From positions 1 through 25,499 of the forward strand of contig CABSMX010000019.1 in the NCBI GenBank assembly GCA_902478945.1: DNA of 25,499 bases, written 5' to 3'. The position numbers were made by a program, and so were the translations under genes. The stretch is from an uncultured Collinsella sp. (GTDB lineage Bacteria > Actinomycetota > Coriobacteriia > Coriobacteriales > Coriobacteriaceae). The notes under the pieces were generated by a model. It was not told where the DNA came from and made no database searches. It was given only the letters and a program-made list of their open reading frames with translations. The number at the start of each line of letters is the position of its first letter. Position 1 is the stretch's first letter. Below, piece by piece: positions 8,901-15,067 of the stretch.

Positions 8901-9052
8901 TCGAGGCAAGCCGACGCGCCCTTACCATTGCCGGCGTCGACGGCCCACGTTTGGCATGCGCTCACACTGAGGACGATCTGCCGTACAACGTCAATCCGAC
9001 AAATATCGCTACGGTGTCCGAGGTCGTGACCGAGGTCATTCGTCGTTCGTAG
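5963..9052 (+). CDS. M28-like peptidase fold, membrane-bound, split by a ~630-residue disordered insert
   Basis: A 1029-residue protein whose two ends look like halves of one M28 (COG2234-type) metallopeptidase domain. Residues 1-50 resemble the M28 entry helices; about 56-96 hold two membrane spans; VVVVAHYDSPR (H138, D140) matches the first zinc histidine motif; about 156-208 hold two more spans; SVCNKSSVAAML (220-231) aligns with the DNASGVA metal-bridging motif but with Cys222 for Asp. Residues about 240-870 are low-complexity, acidic, Pro/Ala/Glu-rich, with one predicted coiled coil (FEEKRAAAREAAEREAAAQQ) and a basic patch (GLGGLFGRKKK). The C-terminal part gives FVATGASDCDG where the catalytic AEE is expected (S897, D898), FINLESIG (E924 for Asp) and CAHTEDD (H1001). 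The family is supported by fold order; activity is doubtful. ATG at 5963 has GGAG upstream; an upstream frame extension to 5813 has no family match. Confidence 0.75.
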   Translation: MANTQNYINHLLQNTGITPACSEEERLASEDIAQIFRNHGFDPEVQEFNAPAPSRMAFAVTGILAFAGALLMGIGGGIGLVGTLLAIVGAVLYVLERTGRPVISRLGKTGVSQNVIAYHKASGPLASPRNRPVVVVAHYDSPRAELLAREPYAPYRALIAKLLPIATIAPAAIAILRILPLPGALKVLLWIVAILASLVALANAANIISNRFVLPYTSGSVCNKSSVAAMLGVMDNVAPYQGENEFPDDIPFDTYFGEQKRRAEEMARAAAEYAAAQQQNDYGNTIEYEEPAYTEDEYGQPVAPEGEQGEAFDEQIDGFEGASADETLIGVIAPESQVQDIPAEEPVADESAAESAEEPAAAEQAEPEPKLYRNAAGNIRFGSDAIRALGMLPESCTLDYEEGEEPTFEPAPQPDPVVAAQPDEANAVETEADAETAIDPAAGLDVMAPAPAPEELDNTEDDYDAYPQRVSYESDTDFSTELPVTTPHADIASAFSSIGASASHFFKGAFEKGKKLVDDFEEKRAAAREAAEREAAAQQQAAEAERERAAQEFEQNDAEQPVSVDVADATTSFEAPQPSPADVAGETATFETQQPVDSTVSFDATMTFEKQGTAIAEPLSAPVEDEPAAPDTVEDQSVAEQVAADSSEQEPEPVAPEAPQADESRPYSTQIFTMPAPSDPGATVANAAPSQAETVDALMAQISSQASPRPNMNVPDPASAPAPMPSASPLASVPDPSMPSMQQANVASRTSLFDLPDPSAQVNDPFATAQGPEPTSAPVVPPMPVSSDVQPLETISAPAAPAAKPQKRGLGGLFGRKKKNEQDSMSDWLGVEDDYDAKKSGRGIGSWDNFEDDDDGWKGGATSSDGASAEDMLAAVASMGDDELLGHDIWFVATGASDCDGAGMKAFLAAHRDKLRGVFFINLESIGAGRLSVVTVEGEQQLLKGDRRIMNLVNKVCKSFHVDCGAFEMPYAKTDAYAALEASRRALTIAGVDGPRLACAHTEDDLPYNVNPTNIATVSEVVTEVIRRS

Positions 9053-9073
9053 GTTGACCTATAAGGAGTCTGC

Positions 9074-9292
9074 GTGTTTTCGTACATCAAGCGCCACTGG
9101 CCCGTCTATCTCATTTTGGCCCTGATCGCCATTGTCCTTGGTTTCGGGGCCGCGTATATCGTGGGCGTTAAAGGCTCAACGCCTGAGTCCACGATTAGCG
9201 AAGAAGTGGAGCACGAGCAGAGTTTGGGAGCCGATGGCATCTCCGAGTCCGATCAAGCGCTCATCGACGGTGGGTCTGCATTTGGGGAATAG
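9074..9292 (+). CDS. Small single-span membrane protein, unknown function
   Basis: A 72-residue protein. A short basic N-terminus (SYIKRHW) precedes a single membrane span (about residues 10-31, VYLILALIAIVLGFGAAYIVGV), then an acidic tail (STPESTISEEVEHEQSLG and on) that would lie outside the membrane by the positive-inside rule. It starts with GTG at 9074 behind a strong AAGGAG (9062-9067) and lies 21 bases after the M28-like gene, so it is almost certainly co-transcribed and may be its partner. A perfect terminator follows. I do not recognise the family. Confidence 0.75.
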   Translation: MFSYIKRHWPVYLILALIAIVLGFGAAYIVGVKGSTPESTISEEVEHEQSLGADGISESDQALIDGGSAFGE

Positions 9293-9313
9293 CCATTTCG
9301 CCACGAACGAATA

Positions 9314-9348
9314 AGAGGCGAGCCGGGAGACGGGCTCGCCTCTTTTTT
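9314..9348 (+). terminator. Rho-independent terminator after the M28-like operon
   Basis: Perfect 11-bp stem: AGAGGCGAGCC (9314-9324) pairs with GGCTCGCCTCT (9333-9343), 8-base loop, then six T (9343-9348). On the minus strand the exit is only TTATT, so it would end the opposing adhesin transcript less well. Confidence 0.92.
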
Positions 9349-9354
9349 ATTGCG

Positions 9355-12300
9355 TCAGCGACGTTTTGACGCCAGCTTTAGATGGGCAAACCAGATTGCC
9401 GCGGCGCCGGAGGTCACGAAGGCGGCGAGGCAGGCGGCAATGGGAAGGGAGCCCGTTGCCGGTAAATCTTGCGGCATGGCGCATCGCTGGATGACGCGAT
9501 CCTCGTCATGTGATTCAAGGTTGCTACCGCCGCCATTGCGACAGAGGTCAACGCGAGCGCTGTTGGCGAGTGCGGTCTGAGGCGTGTAAGACGACGCGGC
9601 CTGCATATGGATGACGGCACCGTGAATATCCGAGTCAAGGACGGCGCTCACATCATCAAGGTCGTCATGCTCGTCTTTGAGGTCCTCGCGGGTCCAAGAT
9701 TCTGCAGCGCCTCTTGTCGTGAAGTCGGCCGATACGGCCCCGTACTCAAGACGAATGCCCGTGACGGCGGTATCGTCCAAAAGAGCGAGCTCTTTTGCCT
9801 CGAGGGTGACCGACTCCGTTGTTGGGATATCGGCTTTCCAAAGATGCCAATCGCCGCAATCGACCATGCGCAAATCGTCACCTAGGAGCTTTTTGACCTC
9901 GTCCGTTTCGAGCCAGGGGTTGTCATGCCCGTCGCTGAGCGTTGCATTGGTCTGTTCGCCCGTATCGATACTTCCCACTGGAGACGTTCGATACCACACG
10001 TTGCAAAGACCGTCGATGTCCCCGGTCGCGACAGGGGTTTCGATGGCGATGAGTTTGGCAGTGCCTTCCTTGGCGCATTCGAGATCGTCAGTGATGGTGA
10101 ATTCATCAACCCAGGTATTCGACTCATTTTTAGCATCGAGCGTATAAGAGAAGGAGCCGTCCGCATCGGATTGTGCCACGGCTCGGTTTTTGCCATCGCC
10201 GTTGGCGACGAGACCCTTACCGATAGGGCGGGCGATCTCTTGCCGCTTGTCGACTCTGCCCTCGATCTCGATGGGTGCGTCCTTCATGGTTACCGTCTGC
10301 ACTTCTCCTGTGGCCTTAATTTCAAACGTCATGTCTTCGGCAAGGTCGTAAGTGCGCGGGGGCATCACTTCGCACAGGGTGTAGGTGCCGGGCAAAAGAT
10401 GCTCGATGCGATGCGGTTTGTCAGAGGAGGTCCAAGCGTCAATTTCGGTTCCGTCGGCACCGTGGAGGGAGAGCCGGGCGCCTTCCACTTCTTGTTTGCC
10501 GGTCAAATCTACTTTGGAGATGTCGATTTTGGTGTAGTCGTTAGAAACATCGAGGTGCGCATTGATCACGGGTGTTTCCTGACCGGCATACGACAGCTCG
10601 ACGGTGTGGACGCTTTGGTCGAGCAGGTAACCTTCGGGTGCCTGCACCTCGATTACCTCATAGGTGGCGGTTCCGCACCCCAGTGAAAGATGAGTCGCGC
10701 ACGCAAATCCCCGCTCGTCGGTCGTGATGGATGTGACGGTTTCGCCGTCCAGGGCAGCAATGCTGCCGTCGGGGCGCACGATATCGCCCGCGGCACGGAT
10801 ATCAAAAACAGCACCGGCAAGGGCGCGCCCACCTACGGCATCGTTCTTGACGATCTCGATGCTTCCTGTTGCCGCGTCGTCGTAAAACGAGGCGACCGCG
10901 ACGGGCGTTAAGTTCATGTCGGCGGGAATCGTTATCTCCAGATCTTCACCAACAAGATACGGTTCCTTGGCGGAAGTCTCTCGTATGTAATACGTGCCCG
11001 GGTTAAGCGATTCGGGTAGGGTGACGGTTCCGGTTTCATCGGTCGTAAAGGTATTCATAACGGTATGGGCGGGATGCCAGGATGTTTGCGAGATGGGCTC
11101 ACGGTCGCCGTTGAGCAGCTGAAAGGTGAACCCAGCGCGTGGTACGGCGTTGCCGGTCTGAGCATCGCGCTTCACGATTTGAAGATGTGTCGACAGGGCG
11201 TGGTTGTCTACGATGTACTGAAGCTCTGCGCCGTCCGTGATCTGCTCTGCCGTGATAGTCCATTCCCCTGCCTGCTTAAAGCCGTCGGGCACAGTGTCGA
11301 CAACCTCACGAATGGTGTAGCCGGCACGGTCATACGGTATGGTTCCGCTGACGCCATCGGGGCGCTCTCCTGCGCCAAACCATGCTCCGGCCTGGTCTTT
11401 GGTCGATGCGAAGCCGTAGATATTGGTGGTCAGCGTTCCAACAACCTGCTGCGAAGTGTTGCTTGCCACTTCAAAGACCACGCCTTCCGCCGGCTGCTCT
11501 ACACCAGATTCGTCACTATTACCGCAGTCCTTGAACTTTGAAATCTCGAGGTCAAAAGCGATGGGGATGTTGGGGATGCGACGCTCGAGTTCAACGACGC
11601 CCGCGTCTCCGAGCTGGTCGGCACCGATGGTATAGCTCCAGGTTTCATTGGAGGGCAGATAACCCTCGGGAGCTCTCGACTCATAGATGCTAAAGGTGCC
11701 CAGGGGGATGTCGGTAAGTGTTGCCCGGCCGTCCTCATCCGTCGTGAGGGTGTGCGTCCAGCCCGGGGTAGACTGTGAGACGCAGGTGAACTCAGCGCCG
11801 GCAAGTGACGCGCTGACTTGAGGGCCTGCCCCTGTCGCGGCATCGACCTTTGCGATGCGCAGGGTAATGGTACCGGGCTGCTCATCGATGACGACATTCC
11901 CGCCGTCATTGCCGGTGGAAAAGGCGATGTGGTCACTCCTGGGGATATAACCCGCCGGAGCTTCGGTTTCGACCAGGTAATATGCCGCGTTGGGCAAAAG
12001 TGTCGCCTGCGCGCGACCACTGCTGTCCATCTGGATGCTGCCGACACGCTTGTCGCCGACGCTCTCATAGATGTCGAACCTCGCTCCGTCGAGCCTGTAG
12101 GTAGCGTTTTCGCTCGTGATGGCGGCGTTGGCTGACTGTTTTTGGAAGGATGCGGAGACGGCCGGGAGCACGTAGAGCATGTCTTGACGTTTACTGCCAC
12201 CCGACACAGCTCCCAAATAGCGCCGCGCGCGATGCGGTGCGGCTTTAATGCTTCCCGACTTGGCGCCGTCGTGGAGCCAGCGCGCTGCGGCAACGACCTC

Positions 12301-12786
12301 ATTGTCGCCGGAAAAATTTCCCCTCTCTGTGACGCCCCGGGCGGTTGTATATGAGAATGATCCGTCGGTATGGGTGGTGCCGTTGAGCATCCAGACGGCA
12401 AGTTGGGTTGCGGCACGTGCTCGATCGGGGGATAGGTTATGCCCACCAAAGGATGTGGCGGTGGGGTAGCCATGACAGATGATGGCCGCGAATTCGTCTT
12501 CGAGCCATACCCAGCCCTGATTGTAGGTGAGCCAGGGTCCGCCCGGTGTGCTAGGGCCAAAGCGCTCCTGGTTCATGCAGTAGGCAATCGAAGAATCCTG
12601 TGCCTCGTATTTGCCAACTTCAAAAGGACCGCATTCATTGCTGATAGTGCGGAATCCGAGCGATTCATAACCGTCGACGGCGAGCGCGGCATCCGGTGTC
12701 ATGCAGCCTAAAAGTAAAAAGAGGACTAGGAGCAGCGATCCTGCTGTGATTGCGCTGTGGACAGAGTGCGTGGGTGCGTTGGACAT
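9355..12786 (-). CDS. LPXTG-anchored surface adhesin: thioester domain plus six SpaA/Cna-B repeats
   Basis: A 1143-residue cell-wall protein. An N-terminal signal (hydrophobic SAITAGSLLLVLFLLLGC, then AALA for signal peptidase I near residue 36; LLLGC also resembles a lipobox at C28). Residues about 40-200 form a thioester domain: C70 in SIAYCMNQE and Q128 in AATQLAVWML are the expected thioester partners, letting such adhesins bond covalently to host proteins. Then about six prealbumin-like SpaA domains, each opening with a lysine strand (LRIAKVD, LEISKFK, LQIVKRD, IEIVKND, IDISKVD; the first is diverged) and most closing with an E-box such as VETEAPAGYI, YESRAPEGYL, IEVQAPEGYL, typical of isopeptide-stabilised stalks. 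A final distinct domain leads to LPATG (1108-1112), a hydrophobic span and a KRR tail for sortase. AAGGAG lies 7 bases before the ATG. No sortase gene is in this window. It stands alone rather than in a pilus operon. Confidence 0.93.
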   Translation of the reverse strand: MSNAPTHSVHSAITAGSLLLVLFLLLGCMTPDAALAVDGYESLGFRTISNECGPFEVGKYEAQDSSIAYCMNQERFGPSTPGGPWLTYNQGWVWLEDEFAAIICHGYPTATSFGGHNLSPDRARAATQLAVWMLNGTTHTDGSFSYTTARGVTERGNFSGDNEVVAAARWLHDGAKSGSIKAAPHRARRYLGAVSGGSKRQDMLYVLPAVSASFQKQSANAAITSENATYRLDGARFDIYESVGDKRVGSIQMDSSGRAQATLLPNAAYYLVETEAPAGYIPRSDHIAFSTGNDGGNVVIDEQPGTITLRIAKVDAATGAGPQVSASLAGAEFTCVSQSTPGWTHTLTTDEDGRATLTDIPLGTFSIYESRAPEGYLPSNETWSYTIGADQLGDAGVVELERRIPNIPIAFDLEISKFKDCGNSDESGVEQPAEGVVFEVASNTSQQVVGTLTTNIYGFASTKDQAGAWFGAGERPDGVSGTIPYDRAGYTIREVVDTVPDGFKQAGEWTITAEQITDGAELQYIVDNHALSTHLQIVKRDAQTGNAVPRAGFTFQLLNGDREPISQTSWHPAHTVMNTFTTDETGTVTLPESLNPGTYYIRETSAKEPYLVGEDLEITIPADMNLTPVAVASFYDDAATGSIEIVKNDAVGGRALAGAVFDIRAAGDIVRPDGSIAALDGETVTSITTDERGFACATHLSLGCGTATYEVIEVQAPEGYLLDQSVHTVELSYAGQETPVINAHLDVSNDYTKIDISKVDLTGKQEVEGARLSLHGADGTEIDAWTSSDKPHRIEHLLPGTYTLCEVMPPRTYDLAEDMTFEIKATGEVQTVTMKDAPIEIEGRVDKRQEIARPIGKGLVANGDGKNRAVAQSDADGSFSYTLDAKNESNTWVDEFTITDDLECAKEGTAKLIAIETPVATGDIDGLCNVWYRTSPVGSIDTGEQTNATLSDGHDNPWLETDEVKKLLGDDLRMVDCGDWHLWKADIPTTESVTLEAKELALLDDTAVTGIRLEYGAVSADFTTRGAAESWTREDLKDEHDDLDDVSAVLDSDIHGAVIHMQAASSYTPQTALANSARVDLCRNGGGSNLESHDEDRVIQRCAMPQDLPATGSLPIAACLAAFVTSGAAAIWFAHLKLASKRR

Positions 12787-12902
12787 GGCTGCTCCTTATC
12801 CCTCGTGCGCCGCACGGGGAGGCCGCGGCGCTTGGGATGAGGCTACCCCCGAGGTTCATGCGGGTAAGTACCGGAGCCTGACCAAAAGCTTGCCCGATAT
12901 CT

Positions 12903-12954
12903 GACAAATGGCGCCTACGAAAGACAATGGAATAAATCTCCAGGTAGACAATGG
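12903..12954. repeat. Three short direct repeats upstream of the adhesin
   Basis: GACAAATGG at 12903, AGACAATGG at 12922 and AGACAATGG at 12946, with a looser ACACAATTGG at about 12984. They sit 117-200 bases ahead of the adhesin start, in the region where its promoter must lie, and could be operator half-sites. Apart from these and the tRNA-Gly promoter, the 12787-13083 gap shows nothing I can name. Confidence 0.4.
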
Positions 12955-13040
12955 TAAATAAAAGAGCCTACAGGTCCTCATCTACACAATTGGCCTATTT
13001 TTAGGAGGATTCTCCATAGCTAAAACAAGTATCGTCACCC

Positions 13041-13070
13041 TTGTATCGAACAAGACAACCGCGTTATACT
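13041..13070 (+). promoter_or_regulatory. Promoter of tRNA-Gly
   Basis: TTGTAT (13041-13046) as -35 and TATACT (13065-13070) as -10, 18-base spacer. The tRNA starts 14 bases downstream of the -10 end, the usual distance for a stable RNA promoter with a short 5' leader. Confidence 0.6.
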
Positions 13071-13083
13071 ATCCCCCACATAT

Positions 13084-13158
13084 GCGGGCATCGCCAAGTG
13101 GTAAGGCATCAGCTTCCCAAGCTGACACTCGCGGGTTCGAGTCCCGTTGCCCGCTCCA
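13084..13158 (+). tRNA. tRNA-Gly (anticodon CCC)
   Basis: Cloverleaf read by eye: acceptor GCGGGCA with TGCCCGC, D arm GCC/GGC around AAGTGGTAA, anticodon stem TCAGC/GCTGA with loop TTCCCAA giving anticodon CCC, T arm GCGGG-TTCGAGT-CCCGT, discriminator T and encoded CCA (13156-13158). It decodes GGG. Its last 18 bases recur exactly 192 bases downstream, and its T arm recurs in inverse orientation; see the following repeat entries. Confidence 0.95.
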
Positions 13159-13170
13159 GTTAAAAGCACA

Positions 13171-13202
13171 AGCACGGCACCATTACGGTGCCGTGCTTTT
13201 TT
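13171..13202 (+). terminator. Rho-independent terminator of tRNA-Gly
   Basis: AGCACGGCACC (13171-13181) pairs perfectly with GGTGCCGTGCT (13187-13197) around a 5-base loop ATTAC, followed by six T. It lies 12 bases after the tRNA CCA, so the 3' trailer is very short. Confidence 0.93.
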
Positions 13203-13213
13203 CAATAAAGTGC

Positions 13214-13350
13214 CGGGACTCGAACCCGCCAGGGTGTGAGCGTAAAGCAAACGCGAAGCGTTTGTAGCGAGCAGGCGAAGGCGCCGGCAGGCGCCTAAAG
13301 CCGGTGCGTATTTGCGAAGCAAATACGCGGACGTCCCGTTGCCCGCTCCA
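13214..13350 (+). repeat. tRNA-Gly tail element: inverted T-arm, hairpins, exact copy of tRNA 3' end
   Basis: Begins with CGGGACTCGAACCCGC (13214-13229), the exact 16-base reverse complement of the tRNA-Gly T arm (13131-13146). Then a string of hairpins: AAACGC-GAA-GCGTTT (13249-13263), GCGCC around GGCA (about 13281-13294), and a 23-base palindrome with 10-bp arms (13306-13328). It ends with GTCCCGTTGCCCGCTCCA (13333-13350), identical to the last 18 bases of tRNA-Gly (13141-13158). No open frame explains it. Order and several hairpins match the unit behind tRNA-Lys. Confidence 0.88.
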
Positions 13351-13427
13351 CCGGGCACGGGAGACATGGGGACGGCCAATTCAACAAAGTTTCCCCCGCG
13401 GCTTCGTGAGGCCGAGGGGCTCGCCTG

Positions 13428-13480
13428 AAGCCGGTGCGTATTTGCTTCGCAAATACGCGGACGTCCTCATGACCGCTCCA
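13428..13480 (+). repeat. Second, partial tail element ending in a different tRNA-like 3' end
   Basis: AAGCCGGT, the 23-base palindrome (13436-13458) and GGACGTCC repeat the end of the preceding unit, but the palindrome's central trinucleotide is TTC instead of GAA. The closing GTCCTCATGACCGCTCCA (13463-13480) aligns with the tRNA-Gly tail at 14 of 18 positions. Read as a tRNA end it gives T-stem CCTCA, acceptor strand TGACCGC, discriminator T and CCA, so it would fit a tRNA starting GCGGTCA, not the one in this window. Between 13351 and 13427 lies GC-rich sequence with a hairpin around CGGCTTCGTGAGGCCG. Confidence 0.7.
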
Positions 13481-13532
13481 TCTGCAACATGTTAGGTTGA
13501 TGCCCGTTGCTCATACGGGCGCCTGCGCACGG

Positions 13533-13538
13533 TACAAT
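13533..13538 (+). promoter_or_regulatory. Likely -10 box of purB
   Basis: TACAAT preceded by GG, 44 bases before the purB ATG. The -35 position (CTCATA) is poor. The same GGTACAAT string precedes tRNA-Lys, where it clearly acts as a -10 region. Confidence 0.45.
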
Positions 13539-13582
13539 AGTCGAGTTACGACCAACGTGCCAATAACCAAAAAGGAGCCGCT

Positions 13583-14929
13583 ATGATCGATCGCTATACC
13601 CGCCCGGAGATGGGACACATCTTCTCCCTCGAGAACAAGTACGCCATTTGGCAGGAGATCGAGGTCCTGGCCTGCGAGGCCCAGGCGGAGCTCGGCAAGA
13701 TCGGTATTTCCAAAGACGAGGCCCAATGGATCCGCGACCATGCCAACTTTGAGAAGGCAAAGGTCGACGAGATCGAGGAAGTCACGCGCCACGATGTCAT
13801 CGCCTTCCTGACCAACATGAAGGAATATATCGACGCCGACGTTCCCGAGGGCGAGCCCAAGCCTAGCCGCTGGGTTCACTATGGTATGACCAGCTCCGAC
13901 CTGGGTGATACGGCTCTGTGCTATCAGCTTACTCAGGCCTGTGACCTGATTATCGAGGACGTCAAGAAGCTCGGCGTGATCTGCAAGCGCCGCGCTTTCG
14001 AAGAGCGCAATACGCTCTGCGCCGGCCGTACTCACGGCATCCATGCCGAGCCGATGACCTTCGGTATGAAGTTTGGCTCTTGGGCCTGGGAGCTCAAGCG
14101 CGATCTCGATCGTCTTGAGGACGCTCGCAAGAACGTTGCCTTCGGTGCCATCTCCGGTGCCGTCGGCACCTACAGCTCCATCGAGCCGTTCGTCGAGGAG
14201 TACGTCTGCGAGCACTTGGGCCTGGTTCACGATCCGCTGTCCACGCAGGTCATCAGCCGCGATCACCACGCCTATCTTGCCGGCGTGCTTGCCACTACAG
14301 CGGCCACCTGCGAGCGCATCGCGACCGAGGTCCGCAACCTGCAGAAGACCGATACGCTCGAGGCCGAAGAGCCCTTCCGCAAGGGACAAAAGGGCAGCTC
14401 CGCTATGCCGCACAAGCGCAACCCCATCACCATGGAGAAGGTTTGCGGCCTGTCGCGCGTCGTGAAGGCCAACGCGCAGGTTGCCTTCGACAACGTCGCC
14501 CTGTGGCACGAGCGTGACATTTCACACTCCTCCGCCGAGCGTGTCGCCCAGGCTGATAGCTTCATTGCGCTCGACCACATGTTCCAGTGCCTCATCCGCG
14601 TTATCGACGGCCTGCAGCTGTATCCCGCCCGCATGATGGCCAACCTCAACAAGACCCGCGGCCTCATCTTCTCCTCCAAGGTGCTGCTCGCCCTCGTCGA
14701 CACGGGCATCACCCGCGAGGACGCCTACGCTATCGTGCAGGAAAACGCCATGGCCACCTGGCACGAAGTGCAGGATTGTGTTTCCGGTCCCACCTTTAAG
14801 GAGCGTCTCGAGGCCGATCCGCGCTGCACCGTCAGCCAGGAGAAGCTCGACGAGATCTTTGATCCGTGGGACTTCCTCACCCGCATCGACACGGTCTTCG
14901 ATCGCCTGGAGCAGGTGAGCTTCGAGTAG
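13583..14929 (+). CDS. purB: Adenylosuccinate lyase
   Basis: A 448-residue cytoplasmic enzyme of the fumarase/aspartase superfamily. It removes fumarate from SAICAR in IMP synthesis and from adenylosuccinate in AMP synthesis. Visible marks are RYTRPEMGHIFSLENKYAIW at the N-terminus, HYGMTSSDLGDTA, the histidine block GRTHGIHAEPMTFG (R149, H151), and the family signature GSSAMPHKRNP (271-281) carrying the mobile-loop catalytic serine. Length matches the bacterial short-form family. AAGGAG lies 7 bases before the ATG. It is a single-gene unit with its own terminator; the other purine gene here, purC, is about 7 kb away. No truncation or odd residue was seen. Confidence 0.97.
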   Translation: MIDRYTRPEMGHIFSLENKYAIWQEIEVLACEAQAELGKIGISKDEAQWIRDHANFEKAKVDEIEEVTRHDVIAFLTNMKEYIDADVPEGEPKPSRWVHYGMTSSDLGDTALCYQLTQACDLIIEDVKKLGVICKRRAFEERNTLCAGRTHGIHAEPMTFGMKFGSWAWELKRDLDRLEDARKNVAFGAISGAVGTYSSIEPFVEEYVCEHLGLVHDPLSTQVISRDHHAYLAGVLATTAATCERIATEVRNLQKTDTLEAEEPFRKGQKGSSAMPHKRNPITMEKVCGLSRVVKANAQVAFDNVALWHERDISHSSAERVAQADSFIALDHMFQCLIRVIDGLQLYPARMMANLNKTRGLIFSSKVLLALVDTGITREDAYAIVQENAMATWHEVQDCVSGPTFKERLEADPRCTVSQEKLDEIFDPWDFLTRIDTVFDRLEQVSFE

Positions 14930-14972
14930 GGTTAACCTAATTCGGCTGTTTGCGGATGCATTCCAACCTTTG

Positions 14973-15005
14973 GCGCCTTGCCCATCTTGGGTGAGGCGCT
15001 TTTTT
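14973..15005 (+). terminator. Rho-independent terminator of purB
   Basis: GCGCCTTGCCCA (14973-14984) pairs with TGGGTGAGGCGC (14988-14999), 12 positions with two wobble pairs, 3-base loop, then six T (15000-15005). Confidence 0.9.
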
Positions 15006-15027
15006 ATCGCCGCATCAGCCCCGGGTA

Positions 15028-15033
15028 TACAAT
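15028..15033 (+). promoter_or_regulatory. Likely -10 box of the binding protein/cyclase operon
   Basis: TACAAT within GGGTATACAAT, about 35 bases before the GTG at 15068. It overlaps the ATG at 15032, which argues against that upstream codon as the start. No clear -35. Confidence 0.4.
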
Positions 15034-15067
15034 GAAATCCGACTGCTGTTTCGATGAAGGGAGGCTT

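Noticed and set aside
6200..8965. A 921-residue minus-strand open frame opposite the M28-like gene
   Set aside because: Arg/Gly/Leu-rich composition typical of the antisense of a GC3-biased gene; the plus-strand frame has peptidase motifs, membrane spans and a ribosome site.
13131..13229. A second tRNA on the minus strand at the inverted T-arm
   Set aside because: Only the T arm is mirrored; sequence on both sides lacks matching acceptor strands and an anticodon arm.
13384..13427. Independent terminator or gene remnant between the two Gly-locus units
   Set aside because: It has a GC-rich hairpin but no T run, and no reading frame with support.
15032..15067. Upstream ATG as start of the binding protein
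   Set aside because: It overlaps the probable -10 box and has no ribosome site, while GTG at 15068 has AGGGAGG in front and begins a normal signal segment.
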